DNA of 64,000 nt from Flavobacterium sp. (GCF_004295795.1 NZ_SEBR01000002.1:140280-204279); one strand, 5' to 3'; positions 1 to 7,788 are shown, numbered from the stretch's first letter. Notes: generated from the letters alone by a model not told the origin. Made by a program: numbers and translations.

Positions 1-1089
1 GATTTTGCCGAACAGCACATCCGTCCGCACATCATGGAATGGGACGAGGCCCAAACCTTTCCGGTAGCACTTTTTCACCAACTTGGCGAAATGGGTTACA
101 TGGGCGTTTTGGTTCCCGAAGAATTAGGCGGTTCGGGCTTGGGTTATCACGAATACATCACCGTTGTCGAGGAAATCTCGAAAGTCGATCCGTCTATCGG
201 ATTGTCGGTGGCGGCGCATAACTCGCTTTGTACAAACCACATCCTGACTTTCGGAAATGAAGAGCAAAAATTGCGCTGGATTCCGAAGCTCGCAAAAGGA
301 CAATGGATTGGCGCTTGGGGATTGACCGAGCACAACACAGGTTCGGACGCGGGCGGAATGAACACGACCGCCGTGAAAGACGGTGATCACTGGGTTTTGA
401 ACGGAGCCAAGAATTTTATTACGCATGCGATTTCGGGAGATGTCGCAGTGGTGATTACCAGAACGGGAGAGAAAGGCGATTCGAACGGCATGACCGCTTT
501 CGTGATCGAGAAAGGGACGCCTGGTTTTTCATCGGGGAAAAAAGAGAACAAATTGGGAATGCGCGCCAGTGAGACGGCCGAACTCATTTTTGACAATTGC
601 CGCATTCCGGACGAAAATCGTTTGGGTAAAGTAGGCGAGGGCTTCAAACAGGCTTTGGCGATTCTCGACGGCGGCCGGATTTCTATCGGAGCGTTGTCGC
701 TTGGCATCGCGAAAGGCGCTTTCGAAGCCGCTTTGAAATATTCCAAAGAACGCCACCAATTTGGGAAACCGATCAGCGAATTCCAGGGCATTTCGTTCAA
801 GTTGGCCGATATGGCAACCGAAATTGAGGCTTCGGAACTTTTGCTGCACAAGGCGGCGCATCTCAAGAACAACAAAAAACCGGTTACGACCGCGGGCGCG
901 ATGGCGAAAATGTATTCGTCGGAAGTTTGCGTTCGCGTTTCAAACGAAGCTGTCCAAATTCACGGTGGATACGGTTACACAAAAGATTTTCCGGTAGAGA
1001 AATTCTATCGCGACTCAAAACTTTGCACGATTGGCGAAGGCACGACTGAAATCCAAAAGTTGGTAATTTCGCGAAATCTATTGAAATGA
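1..1089 (+). CDS. Acyl-CoA dehydrogenase, 5'-truncated by the window edge
   Basis: FAD-dependent alpha,beta-dehydrogenation of an acyl-CoA in fatty-acid or branched-chain amino-acid breakdown, in the cytoplasm. The frame is open from base 1 ([11 protein letters not shown] before the first Met at 34), so the true start lies upstream and roughly 20-30 residues are missing. Seen: the [14 protein letters not shown] flavin/substrate loop, the RASETAEL region, and the C-terminal [18 protein letters not shown] followed by GEGTTEIQ. The Glu in GEGTTE sits where the catalytic base of short/medium-chain enzymes lies. The final helix ends in ISRNLLK, as in this family. Acyl chain preference cannot be read from the sequence. 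A hairpin terminator follows 38 bases after the stop, so this gene is separate from rpsU. Confidence 0.95.
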   Translation, partial: DFAEQHIRPHIMEWDEAQTFPVALFHQLGEMGYMGVLVPEELGGSGLGYHEYITVVEEISKVDPSIGLSVAAHNSLCTNHILTFGNEEQKLRWIPKLAKGQWIGAWGLTEHNTGSDAGGMNTTAVKDGDHWVLNGAKNFITHAISGDVAVVITRTGEKGDSNGMTAFVIEKGTPGFSSGKKENKLGMRASETAELIFDNCRIPDENRLGKVGEGFKQALAILDGGRISIGALSLGIAKGAFEAALKYSKERHQFGKPISEFQGISFKLADMATEIEASELLLHKAAHLKNNKKPVTTAGAMAKMYSSEVCVRVSNEAVQIHGGYGYTKDFPVEKFYRDSKLCTIGEGTTEIQKLVISRNLLK

Positions 1090-1126
1090 GATTATAGATA
1101 ATAGACTGATGGACTATAGATAATGG

Positions 1127-1156
1127 ACGGAGCTCGATATGGGCTCCGTTTTTTTT
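1127..1156 (+). terminator. Terminator after acyl-CoA dehydrogenase
   Basis: ACGGAGC pairs with GCTCCGT around a 9-nt loop, followed directly by a T-run to 1156. Clear intrinsic terminator geometry. Confidence 0.85.
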
Positions 1157-1491
1157 GCTGATAGCGGCATTGAAAGAAAAGGTAAGGTTGGCTCTTTTTT
1201 TTTCATAATTATTATTACGTATGTGTATGTTTTCGAGTGACGTCGGGGATTTGATTTTTGCCGATTTTTTGTTGCTTGACCGGATATGCGTGAGGGATGC
1301 TGGCATTGTTTGAGCTCTTTTTGCTGAATCGGTATTTGGTGTTTTCGCCTTTTTTTTCCCAGCAAAAAAGCGAGTGCCCGCAGCCCGACGGCGGCTTCCA
1401 TGATTTTTGTTTTGGAACGATCTGCCACTGCCACTGCTTTCTGCTGCTGAAAACCCCGCCGCCGGCACGCCCAAATAATTAATAATTAATA
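1157..1491. other. Gene-free stretch upstream of rpsU
   Basis: No supported gene. The left part is T-rich. Positions 1300-1475 are C/G-richer with poly-pyrimidine runs and encode only low-complexity peptides on either strand. The last ~25 bases are repeated AATAATT steps leading into the rpsU promoter. The GC-rich part may be a decayed dispersed repeat, but I cannot show this. Confidence 0.4.
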
Positions 1492-1492
1492 A

Positions 1493-1522
1493 TTGTTAAT
1501 TAATAATTTAGGTGTATCTTTG
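1493..1522 (+). promoter_or_regulatory. rpsU promoter (-33 TTG / -7 TATCTTTG)
   Basis: TTG at 1493-1495 and TATCTTTG at 1515-1522 are 19 nt apart. This matches the Bacteroidetes housekeeping consensus (TTG, 19-21 nt, TAnnTTTG). It lies 33 nt upstream of the rpsU start codon. Confidence 0.85.
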
Positions 1523-1540
1523 CCGCTCAAAATTTTAACG

Positions 1541-1550
1541 AAAGGAGGTG
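1541..1550 (+). promoter_or_regulatory. Unusually strong Shine-Dalgarno of rpsU
   Basis: AAAGGAGGTG contains nine consecutive bases complementary to the canonical 16S 3' tail, five nt before the ATG at 1556. Other genes in the window start from A/T-rich contexts without such a site. It fixes the start at 1556 rather than the upstream TTG at 1493. In Bacteroidetes ribosomes the anti-SD is known to be sequestered with help from bS21, so an SD on the bS21 gene itself suggests autoregulation. Confidence 0.85.
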
Positions 1551-1555
1551 TCCAC

Positions 1556-1750
1556 ATGCTAATCATACCAATTAAAGACGGAGAAAACATTGATCGCGCG
1601 CTAAAGCGTTACAAGAGAAAATTTGACAAAACTGGAACTGTACGTCAGTTGCGTGCTCGTCAGGCTTTCGTGAAACCATCCGTATCTCGCCGCATGCAGG
1701 TGCAAAAAGCTGCCTACATCCAGCACATGAAGGACGGCCTCGAAAACTAG
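1556..1750 (+). CDS. rpsU: 30S ribosomal protein bS21
   Basis: Small-subunit protein of the platform near the 16S 3' end; 64 residues, starting MLIIPIKDGENIDRALKRYK. The family pattern is clear: a GENIDRALKRYKRKFDKTG segment, then the basic helix with RQLRARQAFVKPSVSRR and a short C-terminal helix. The length is typical of Bacteroidetes. The start is set by the strong SD; an in-frame TTG at 1493 lies inside the promoter and is not used. The gene is monocistronic, with its own consensus promoter upstream and a terminator 25 bases downstream. In flavobacterial ribosomes bS21 is known to help bury the anti-SD, so the strong SD here fits a feedback loop in which bS21-deficient ribosomes preferentially translate rpsU; that link is inference for this genome. 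Confidence 0.97.
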   Translation: MLIIPIKDGENIDRALKRYKRKFDKTGTVRQLRARQAFVKPSVSRRMQVQKAAYIQHMKDGLEN

Positions 1751-1775
1751 TCTATCCGATTTTAAAACAATAAAG

Positions 1776-1810
1776 ACCGTTTGCCTATATTTGGGCAAGC
1801 GGTTTTTTTT
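1776..1810 (+). terminator. Terminator after rpsU
   Basis: ACCGTTTGCC (1776-1785) pairs with GGCAAGCGGT (1794-1803) with one G-U, then eight Ts. The T-run ends exactly at the xerC start codon, so xerC has almost no spacer behind this terminator. Confidence 0.9.
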
Positions 1811-2713
1811 ATGGTGTCGAATCAGCAGGCTTTTGAGGACTATTTGCGTCGGGAGAAAAACTACTCGGTGCATACGGTTATGGCTTATGTGACCGATCTC
1901 TCAGCTTTTTGCGCTTTCGCGGAACGGGAATTCGGAGACGCCAATGTCGATGAAGTGGGTTATGGACAGATTCGCTCGTGGATCGTTTCTTTGGTCGATG
2001 CCGGAATCGGGAACACATCGGTCAACCGAAAAATTTCATCACTTAAGGCTTACTACAGGTTTTTGCTCAAATCCAGACAAATCGAGGGAAATCCTTTGTT
2101 GAAACACAAGGCTTTGAAGGCTCCGACGAAAATTCAGGTACCTTTTTCGGAAAACGAATTGGATGCGGTGCTGAACGAAATGGAGTTCGCGCCCGGATTT
2201 GAGGGAATACGGGACAAGCTGATCATCGATTTGTTTTACACGACGGGAATGCGGCGGGCCGAGCTGATTTCGCTCAAAGTCTCGAATCTCGATTTGTCGA
2301 ACGGCACTTTGAAGGTCGTCGGAAAACGAAACAAAGAACGGATTCTTCCCGTTTTGCCAATAATTTCACAACAGCTCGAGGGCTATCTGAAGGAACGCTC
2401 GGGTTTACAACAGATTAACGACAACGACCTGTTCTTCTTGTCGTTAAAAGGCGTTAAATTGACGGATTCCTTTGTGTATCGACTCATAAATGGCTACTTT
2501 AGTAATGTGTCGGGGAAAGTAAAAAAAAGCCCGCACATTCTTCGGCACACGTTCGCTACGCATTTGCTAAACAACGGCGCCGACCTAAATTCAGTAAAGG
2601 AATTATTGGGACATTCCAGTCTGGCATCGACACAGGTTTACACGCACAGCAGTTTGGCTGAATTGAAACAGGTGTACGGAAATGCTCACCCCAGAAGTCA
2701 ACGTGATTCCTAA
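1811..2713 (+). CDS. xerC: XerC/XerD-family tyrosine recombinase
   Basis: Site-specific recombinase, expected to resolve chromosome dimers at dif; 300 residues, the usual Xer length. Residues 1-90 form the SAM-like core-binding domain (FEDYLRREKNYSVHTVMAY). The catalytic domain carries the full set: Arg in TTGMRRAEL, Lys in VVGKRNKERILP, the His-x-x-Arg box in PHILRHTFATHLL, His in LGHSSLASTQ, and the nucleophile Tyr in VYTH. The start MVSNQQAF is the first ATG after the rpsU terminator; ten further in-frame codons upstream fall in that hairpin and are rejected. hpf begins 23 bases after its stop, suggesting co-transcription. Whether the partner type is C, D or a single-recombinase form cannot be settled from the sequence. 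Confidence 0.9.
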   Translation: MVSNQQAFEDYLRREKNYSVHTVMAYVTDLSAFCAFAEREFGDANVDEVGYGQIRSWIVSLVDAGIGNTSVNRKISSLKAYYRFLLKSRQIEGNPLLKHKALKAPTKIQVPFSENELDAVLNEMEFAPGFEGIRDKLIIDLFYTTGMRRAELISLKVSNLDLSNGTLKVVGKRNKERILPVLPIISQQLEGYLKERSGLQQINDNDLFFLSLKGVKLTDSFVYRLINGYFSNVSGKVKKSPHILRHTFATHLLNNGADLNSVKELLGHSSLASTQVYTHSSLAELKQVYGNAHPRSQRDS

Positions 2714-2736
2714 GTTTAACCATTAAAATTTTGATT

Positions 2737-3039
2737 ATGAAGGTAAATGTGCATGCAGTTAACTTTACTGTCGACGGAAAGCTGGTAGATTTTGTCCAAC
2801 AAAGAATGGATAAATTGGAGAAGTATTATGACAGAGTTGTTTCTTCGGATGTGTTTATGAAACTCGATAACGGAAGTGAGAAGGAAAACAAGATCGTCGA
2901 GCTCAAGATTCACGTGCCCGGAGACGAGTTCATCGTGAAAAAACAGTGTAAAAGTTTTGAGGAAGCAGTTGACTCATGTGCAGAATCGGCGGAGCGTTTA
3001 CTGACGAAAAGAAAGGAAAAAATACGCACCCATATTTGA
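2737..3039 (+). CDS. hpf: Short ribosome hibernation promoting factor (HPF/RaiA family)
   Basis: Binds the 30S decoding centre in stationary phase and keeps ribosomes inactive. It has 100 residues, so it is the short form lacking the C-terminal dimerisation domain of long HPF. Seen: N-terminal MKVNVHAVNFTVDGKLVDFV, helix FVQQRMDKLEKYYDRV, strand KIVELKIHVPGDEFIVKK, and the C-terminal helix DSCAESAERLLTKRKEKIR, giving the beta-alpha-beta-beta-beta-alpha fold of the family. ATG at 2737 is chosen over TTG at 2731 because the family begins MKV. It is probably co-transcribed with xerC, and its transcript would end at the hairpin at 3094-3121. Confidence 0.92.
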   Translation: MKVNVHAVNFTVDGKLVDFVQQRMDKLEKYYDRVVSSDVFMKLDNGSEKENKIVELKIHVPGDEFIVKKQCKSFEEAVDSCAESAERLLTKRKEKIRTHI

Positions 3040-3060
3040 TTGAAGTTTTTCAGAAAAATG

Positions 3061-3092
3061 TTTTGAATAACAATTTAAATGCTATACATTTG
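3061..3092 (+). promoter_or_regulatory. Promoter of the tRNA/tuf cluster
   Basis: TTTTG at 3061-3065 and TACATTTG at 3085-3092 are 19 nt apart, a perfect match to the Bacteroidetes consensus. The predicted start is near 3099, about 32 bases before the first tRNA. Confidence 0.85.
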
Positions 3093-3093
3093 C

Positions 3094-3121
3094 AGTCCGT
3101 TAGAAATAGCGGACTTTTTTT
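3094..3121 (+). terminator. Terminator overlapping the tRNA promoter start region
   Basis: AGTCCG (3094-3099) pairs with CGGACT (3110-3115), followed by a T-run. The 5' arm begins two bases after the -7 box. Read-through from hpf makes the whole hairpin, but an RNA starting near 3099 would lack the 5' arm, so only upstream transcripts would be stopped. Confidence 0.75.
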
Positions 3122-3130
3122 ATTGATAAT

Positions 3131-3204
3131 GCCGGTGTAGCTCAGTTGGCTAGAGCAGCTGATTTGTAATCAGCAGGTCGTGGGTTCGAGTCCCTCTATC
3201 GGCT
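3131..3204 (+). tRNA. tRNA-Thr (TGT)
   Basis: Cloverleaf with acceptor GCCGGTG/TATCGGC (two wobble pairs), D-arm GCTCAGTTGGCTAGAGC, anticodon stem GCTGA/TCAGC, loop TTTGTAA with anticodon TGT at 3165-3167, and T-arm GGGTTCGAGTCCC. Discriminator T at 3204; CCA is not encoded. Confidence 0.95.
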
Positions 3205-3271
3205 CAAATGAAGAAAAAAGGTGTCAGTTTTTACTGACTTGTTCTTTAAAGTATTGGTATAAAAAAAGTTA

Positions 3272-3352
3272 GGGGAGATACTCAAGCGGCCAACGAGGAC
3301 GGACTGTAAATCCGTTGAGCAATCTTCGCAGGTTCGAATCCTGCTCTCCCCA
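3272..3352 (+). tRNA. tRNA-Tyr (GTA)
   Basis: Acceptor GGGGAGA/TCTCCCC, anticodon GTA at 3306-3308 in loop CTGTAAA, a long variable arm typical of type II bacterial tRNA-Tyr, T-arm AGGTTCGAATCCT, discriminator A. CCA is not encoded. Confidence 0.95.
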
Positions 3353-3704
3353 CAAAGCTTTTTATTTTGATCGCGCCCAAAGCATAGCTTTTGTGTTTGA
3401 AGCAAAATAAAAAGATTTAGTAAGGCTCCGTAGGGAGTGATCGGAAGAAACCAGTGTTTTTTGTTAGGTCGTCTTACTATGATAATTGAAAAGAGTTCTC
3501 CCTTGCGGATTGCGTGAAATTCAAAGTCACTTCAAACATGGCTTTTGCGATTTTAAGTGCTGTCGTAAAGACTCTGAAAGAGATAAAAACTACCGGTGTC
3601 TGCCGATAGTTTTTCGGTTTTCGCAAGAAAGCCTAGATTCTAAACCTTTGAACGTGAACAGCTTCCACTTGTTTGCGTTCAAAATTAGAGTTGAAAAAGT
3701 CCTT
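3353..3704 (+). other. Structured spacer between tRNA-Tyr and the second tRNA-Thr
   Basis: A 352-base gap with no convincing gene but three stem-loops: CTTTTTATTTTG/CAAAATAAAAAG (3358-3369 with 3403-3414, 12 bp perfect, with a small AAAGC-GCTTT hairpin inside); AAAAACTA/TAGTTTTT with inner CGG/CCG (3585-3614); and CTAA+TTTGAACG/CGTTCAAA+TTAG (3640-3688). Only a 23-codon ATG frame (3538-3609) is present. Possible structured non-coding RNA or tRNA-processing spacer. Confidence 0.5.
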
Positions 3705-3776
3705 GCCGGTGTAGCTCAGGGGTAGAGTGCTTCCTTGGTAAGGAAGAGGTCACGGGTTCAAATCCCGTCATTGGCT
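3705..3776 (+). tRNA. tRNA-Thr (GGT)
   Basis: Acceptor GCCGGTG/CATTGGC with two G-T pairs, D-arm GCTCAGGGGTAGAGT, anticodon stem CTTCC/GGAAG, loop TTGGTAA with GGT at 3737-3739, T-arm CGGGTTCAAATCCCG. It shares its first 14 bases with the TGT isoacceptor at 3131. It lies 51 bases upstream of tuf. Confidence 0.95.
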
Positions 3777-3827
3777 CAATTTTGAATTTTGAACACTATT
3801 ATATAACTAAGATTAAAATCACTTAAA

Positions 3828-5021
3828 ATGGCAAAAGAGAATTTTAACCGGAACAAGCCGCACCTTAATATCGGTACTATCGGCCACGTTGACCACGGAA
3901 AAACTACTTTGACTGCTGCTATCACTAAAGTATTGGCAGAAGCCGGTTTTTCGAAGACTGCAGCTAAATCTTTCGACCAGATCGATAACGCTCCGGAAGA
4001 AAAAGAAAGAGGTATTACAATCAACACTTCGCACGTTGAATACGAAACTGCTAACCGTCACTACGCTCACGTTGACTGTCCAGGTCACGCGGATTACGTT
4101 AAGAACATGGTTACAGGTGCTGCTCAGATGGACGGTGCTATCCTTGTAGTTGCTGCTACGGATGGTCCAATGCCACAAACTCGCGAGCACATCCTTTTGG
4201 GACGTCAGGTTGGTATTCCAAGAATCGTTGTCTTCATGAACAAAGTTGACATGGTTGACGATGCTGAGCTTTTGGAGCTTGTTGAAATGGAAATCCGTGA
4301 TCTATTGTCTTTCTATGAGTACGATGGAGATAACGGACCAGTTATCCAAGGTTCTGCTCTAGGTGGATTGAACAACGATCCAAACTGGGTTCCTAAAATT
4401 CTTGAATTGATGGAAGCTGTTGACGTATGGATCGAAGAGCCAGTGCGTGATGTTGCCAAGCCATTCCTTATGCCAGTTGAAGACGTGTTCACGATCACAG
4501 GTCGTGGAACTGTTGCTACAGGTCGTATCGAAACAGGTGTTGCCAACACAGGTGATCCAGTTGAAATCATCGGTATGGGTGCTGACAAATTGACTTCTAC
4601 TATTACAGGAGTTGAGATGTTCCGCAAAATCCTTGACCGTGGAGAAGCTGGTGATAACGTAGGTCTTTTGCTACGTGGTATCGATAAAGCTGACATTCGT
4701 CGCGGTATGGTTATCATCAAGCCAGGATCTGTTAAGCCACACGCTAAATTCAAGGCAGAGGTTTACATCTTGAAAAAAGAAGAAGGTGGTCGTCACACGC
4801 CATTCCACAACAACTACCGTCCACAGTTCTACGTACGTACAACTGACGTAACTGGAACTATCCAGTTGCCAACAGGAGTTGAGATGGTTATGCCAGGTGA
4901 TAACTTGACTATCGAAGTTACTTTGTTGTCTCCAATCGCTTTGAGCGTAGGTCTTCGTTTCGCTATCCGTGAAGGTGGACGTACAGTTGGTGCAGGACAG
5001 GTAACTGAAATCCTTGACTAA
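3828..5021 (+). CDS. tuf: Elongation factor Tu
   Basis: GTPase that delivers aminoacyl-tRNA to the ribosomal A site; 397 residues. G-motifs: GHVDHGKTT (P-loop, residues 19-27), the [14 protein letters not shown] switch region, DCPGHADYV (G3), MNKVDMVD (G4) and GSALGG (G5 region). Domains II and III follow, with [17 protein letters not shown], the [13 protein letters not shown] aminoacyl-tRNA/kirromycin-site region, and an end at [10 protein letters not shown]. Codon use is strongly skewed to a few T-ending codons, as expected for very high expression. It sits between tRNA-Thr and tRNA-Trp, an order common in Bacteroidetes, and is probably transcribed from the promoter at 3061. A strong terminator follows 19 bases after the stop. 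Confidence 0.99.
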   Translation: MAKENFNRNKPHLNIGTIGHVDHGKTTLTAAITKVLAEAGFSKTAAKSFDQIDNAPEEKERGITINTSHVEYETANRHYAHVDCPGHADYVKNMVTGAAQMDGAILVVAATDGPMPQTREHILLGRQVGIPRIVVFMNKVDMVDDAELLELVEMEIRDLLSFYEYDGDNGPVIQGSALGGLNNDPNWVPKILELMEAVDVWIEEPVRDVAKPFLMPVEDVFTITGRGTVATGRIETGVANTGDPVEIIGMGADKLTSTITGVEMFRKILDRGEAGDNVGLLLRGIDKADIRRGMVIIKPGSVKPHAKFKAEVYILKKEEGGRHTPFHNNYRPQFYVRTTDVTGTIQLPTGVEMVMPGDNLTIEVTLLSPIALSVGLRFAIREGGRTVGAGQVTEILD

Positions 5022-5040
5022 TTACAATTAGCAATACTGA

Positions 5041-5072
5041 ACCAGCAGCGTTACCCTACGCTGCTGGTTTTT
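5041..5072 (+). terminator. Terminator/attenuator between tuf and tRNA-Trp
   Basis: ACCAGCAGCGT (5041-5051) pairs perfectly with ACGCTGCTGGT (5058-5068), followed by a short T-run. Only five bases separate it from tRNA-Trp and no promoter motif fits in between, so tRNA-Trp and secE probably depend on read-through. Confidence 0.85.
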
Positions 5073-5077
5073 AATAA

Positions 5078-5148
5078 ACGGGTGTAGTTCAAGGGTAGAA
5101 TAGCGGTCTCCAAAACCGTTGATGGGGGTTCGAATCCCTCCACCCGTG
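5078..5148 (+). tRNA. tRNA-Trp (CCA)
   Basis: Acceptor ACGGGTG/CACCCGT, D-arm GTTCAAGGGTAGAAT, anticodon CCA at 5110-5112 in loop CTCCAAA, T-arm GGGGTTCGAATCCCT, discriminator G. It lies 14 bases upstream of secE. Confidence 0.95.
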
Positions 5149-5162
5149 CAAAACGTAAAGAC

Positions 5163-5357
5163 ATGAGTGTTTTTAAATATGTATCCGAATCGTTCGAGGA
5201 ATTGAGATCGAACGTGACCTGGCCAGAGTGGGCAGAAGTTCAGAAATACACAATCGTAGTGGCTGTGTTCTCTGTAGTATTCGCATTGGCTACCTGGGGA
5301 GTTGACGAGACTTTCTCTAAAGCTATCGCCGGATTTTACAATTGGTTAAAAGGATAA
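5163..5357 (+). CDS. secE: Preprotein translocase subunit SecE
   Basis: Stabilising subunit of the SecYEG inner-membrane channel. It has 64 residues, the short single-helix form. An amphipathic N-terminal helix with SFEELRSNVTWPEWAEVQKY carries the conserved E-L-x-x-V-x-W-P signature, followed by one membrane segment (about residues 31-48, TIVVAVFSVVFALATW) and a short periplasmic end. It starts 14 bases after tRNA-Trp and ends 10 bases before nusG, the usual secE-nusG pair. Confidence 0.95.
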   Translation: MSVFKYVSESFEELRSNVTWPEWAEVQKYTIVVAVFSVVFALATWGVDETFSKAIAGFYNWLKG

Positions 5358-5367
5358 TTCGTTCGCG

Positions 5368-5919
5368 ATGACAGAAAGTAGTGTGAAAAAATGGTATGTT
5401 GTCCGCGCCGTAAGTGGTCAGGAGAACAAGGTTAAGAATTACATCGAGACAGAGATCAACCGTCTTGGAATGGGTGACCATATCTCTCAGGTATTGGTTC
5501 CTACCGAGAAAGTGGTGCAGGTCCGCGATGGAAAGAAAATCACAAAAGACCGCGTATATTTCCCGGGCTATGTGATGGTCGAGGCTAACCTTATCGGAGA
5601 AATCCCCCATATCATCAAGTCCATTACAGGAGTTATCGGATTCTTGGGAGAAGTCAAAAACGGCGATCCTGTGCCTTTGCGTATTTCGGAAGTGAACCGT
5701 ATGCTAGGTAAAGTCGACGAACTGTCTGTCAAAACTGACGGCCAAACCATTCCGTTCAACATCGGGGAAACCGTAAAAGTTATCGATGGTCCGTTCAACG
5801 GATTCAACGGAACGGTCGAGAAGATCAATGAGGAAAAGCGCAAGCTTGAGGTCATGGTAAAGATTTTCGGTCGCAAGACACCTTTGGAGCTTAGCTTCAT
5901 GCAGGTTGAAAAAGTATAA
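5368..5919 (+). CDS. nusG: Transcription termination/antitermination protein NusG
   Basis: RNA-polymerase-binding elongation factor that couples transcription to Rho or ribosomes; 183 residues. The NGN domain occupies residues 8-115 (KKWYVVRAVSGQENKVKNYI; FPGYVMVEANL, the conserved P-G-Y strand). The KOW domain spans about 128-183 with VKVIDGPFNGFNGTVEKIN. No extra insertion domain is seen, so this is a housekeeping NusG rather than a specialised paralogue such as UpxY. Tandem with secE and upstream of rplK, from which it is separated by 64 bases containing a weak CACATC/GATGTG stem (5938-5967). Confidence 0.96.
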   Translation: MTESSVKKWYVVRAVSGQENKVKNYIETEINRLGMGDHISQVLVPTEKVVQVRDGKKITKDRVYFPGYVMVEANLIGEIPHIIKSITGVIGFLGEVKNGDPVPLRISEVNRMLGKVDELSVKTDGQTIPFNIGETVKVIDGPFNGFNGTVEKINEEKRKLEVMVKIFGRKTPLELSFMQVEKV

Positions 5920-5983
5920 TTTGTTACATTTTATAATCACATCAATCGCTTCCAATTGATAGATGTGCTAAATTTTTTAAACA

Positions 5984-6421
5984 ATGGCTAAAGAAGTTAG
6001 TAAAGTAGTTAAACTACAAGTTAAGGGAGGTGCTGCGAATCCGTCGCCACCGGTTGGACCTGCTTTGGGAGCTGCTGGGGTTAACATCATGGAGTTCTGT
6101 AAGCAGTTCAACGCTAGAACCCAAGACAAGCCCGGCAAGATTTTACCGGTACAGATTACCGTGTACAAAGACAAATCTTTCGATTTCGTCGTAAAAACTC
6201 CTCCTGCCGCTGTCCAGTTGATGGACGCTGCGAAGCTAAAGTCCGGATCAGGTGAACCTAACCGCAAAAAAGTGGCTAGCGTTACTTGGGACCAAATCAA
6301 AACTATCGCTGATGATAAAATGGCAGATTTGAATGCCTTTACCATCGAGAAAGCAATGAGCATGGTTGCAGGTACTGCAAGGTCAATGGGTATAACCGTA
6401 ACGGGAGATGCTCCGTTCTAA
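5984..6421 (+). CDS. rplK: 50S ribosomal protein uL11
   Basis: Large-subunit protein at the base of the L7/L12 stalk, in the GTPase-associated centre; 145 residues. Seen: N-terminal [20 protein letters not shown] with the proline-rich hinge, [16 protein letters not shown], the linker KTPPAAVQL, and the RNA-binding C-terminal domain with [16 protein letters not shown]. Followed after 15 bases by rplA, the conserved L11-L1 pair. In many bacteria L1 represses this pair at the rplK leader. A weak hairpin at 5938-5967 is in the right place but lacks a recognisable L1 box. Confidence 0.98.
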   Translation: MAKEVSKVVKLQVKGGAANPSPPVGPALGAAGVNIMEFCKQFNARTQDKPGKILPVQITVYKDKSFDFVVKTPPAAVQLMDAAKLKSGSGEPNRKKVASVTWDQIKTIADDKMADLNAFTIEKAMSMVAGTARSMGITVTGDAPF

Positions 6422-6436
6422 ATCAGGATTTAAGAC

Positions 6437-7126
6437 ATGGCAAAATTGACAAAGAAGCAGAAAGATGCTGCTTCAAAAATCGAGAAAAACAAGCTGTACT
6501 CTTTGAAAGATGCCTCTACCTTGGTTAAGGAAGTCGCTTCTGCAAAATTCGACGAGTCTGTTGATATCTCTGTTCGCCTTGGAGTAGATCCTCGTAAAGC
6601 GAACCAAATGGTACGTGGCGTGGTAACATTGCCACACGGAACTGGAAAAGACGTCCGCGTTCTAGCGCTCGTTACTCCAGACAAAGAAGCGGAAGCCAAA
6701 GCTGCTGGTGCAGACCACGTAGGTTTGGATGACTATCTTCAAAAGATCAAAGACGGTTGGACAGATGTAGATGTAATCATCACTATGCCGGCTGTTATGG
6801 GTAAACTAGGACCGTTGGGACGTATTTTGGGACCACGTGGTTTGATGCCAAACCCTAAAACCGGAACAGTTACTATGGACGTAGCGAAAGCTGTAACCGA
6901 AGTAAAAGCTGGTAAGATCGACTTTAAAGTGGACAAGACAGGAATCGTTCACGCAGGTATCGGGAAAGTATCTTTCGACGCTCAAAAGATTTCTGAGAAC
7001 GCCCACGAAATCATCCAAACACTAATCAGACTGAAGCCATCTGCGGCCAAAGGAACTTACATCAAGAGCATTCACTTGTCTAGTACAATGAGCCCTGCGA
7101 TTCCTTTGGATACCAAAGCTGTATAA
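6437..7126 (+). CDS. rplA: 50S ribosomal protein uL1
   Basis: L1-stalk protein that moves deacylated tRNA out of the E site, and a likely translational repressor of its own operon; 229 residues. Family signatures: [28 protein letters not shown], the central domain with [28 protein letters not shown], and the C-terminal segment [14 protein letters not shown]. Domain I, domain II and the return to domain I are intact. It starts 15 bases after rplK and ends 19 bases before rplJ, so it is cotranscribed. Confidence 0.98.
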   Translation: MAKLTKKQKDAASKIEKNKLYSLKDASTLVKEVASAKFDESVDISVRLGVDPRKANQMVRGVVTLPHGTGKDVRVLALVTPDKEAEAKAAGADHVGLDDYLQKIKDGWTDVDVIITMPAVMGKLGPLGRILGPRGLMPNPKTGTVTMDVAKAVTEVKAGKIDFKVDKTGIVHAGIGKVSFDAQKISENAHEIIQTLIRLKPSAAKGTYIKSIHLSSTMSPAIPLDTKAV

Positions 7127-7145
7127 GTAGTTAAAGTTTTTAATC

Positions 7146-7661
7146 ATGACTAGACAAGAAAAATCACAAGTTATCGAAGACTTGACTGCACAGTTGGCAG
7201 GAACTAATGTTGTCTATTTGACAGACATTTCCGGTCTTGACGCAGAAACGACTTCTAACTTAAGAAGATCTTGCTTCAAAGCGGGTATCAAACTAGAAGT
7301 AGTCAAGAATACTTTGCTTGAGAAAGCGATGGAAGCTGCAGAATTCGATTACGGTCAACTACCGACTGTTCTCGCTGGAAACTCGGCCATCATGATCGCA
7401 GAGAACGGAAACGCTCCTGCAAAAGTTATCAAGGAATTCCGCAAGAAATCTGACAAGCCTCTTTTGAAAGGTGCTTTCATTCACTCAGCTGTCTTCGTCG
7501 GAGACAACCAATTGGATGCATTGATCGCCCTTAAATCGAAAGACGAAGTTATCGGAGAGATCATCGGTCTTCTTCAATCTCCTGCCAAAAATGTTGTATC
7601 TGCCCTTAAGTCGGGTGGTAACACTATCGCAGGACTTGTTAAAACGTTGTCTGAAAGATAA
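7146..7661 (+). CDS. rplJ: 50S ribosomal protein uL10
   Basis: Base of the ribosomal stalk, which binds 23S rRNA and the L7/L12 dimers; 171 residues. Seen: N-terminal MTRQEKSQVIEDLTAQL, YLTDISGLDAETTSNLRRSCFKAGIKLEVVKNTLL, and a C-terminal helix region ALKSGGNTIAGLVKTLSER that serves as the L7/L12 docking helix. Only 19 bases separate it from rplA, so there is no room for a separate long L10 leader. The gap to rplL is 127 bases. Confidence 0.97.
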   Translation: MTRQEKSQVIEDLTAQLAGTNVVYLTDISGLDAETTSNLRRSCFKAGIKLEVVKNTLLEKAMEAAEFDYGQLPTVLAGNSAIMIAENGNAPAKVIKEFRKKSDKPLLKGAFIHSAVFVGDNQLDALIALKSKDEVIGEIIGLLQSPAKNVVSALKSGGNTIAGLVKTLSER

Positions 7662-7788
7662 GATTGAAAGCTTCGGAAGTGCAGTCCTTCGACTGGTGAC
7701 TTTCGGCTCTCGACATCAGTCAACACCCGCCTTCGCGCACTATTTATAAATTATATTTTACAAACTATTTTTTAAAACGATAGAAAAA

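Noticed and set aside
884..1474. 196-codon minus-strand frame overlapping the acyl-CoA dehydrogenase end and the spacer
   Set aside because: It runs antisense through a real gene and a terminator, is rich in Arg, Lys and Ser, and matches no family.
1297..1482. Small plus-strand frame upstream of rpsU
   Set aside because: Low-complexity Phe/Pro/Cys peptide, no promoter, and it ends in the rpsU promoter region.
3486..3725. 79-codon frame starting at TTG in the tRNA spacer
   Set aside because: Non-ATG start, runs into tRNA-Thr, and covers several stem-loops; not a credible protein.
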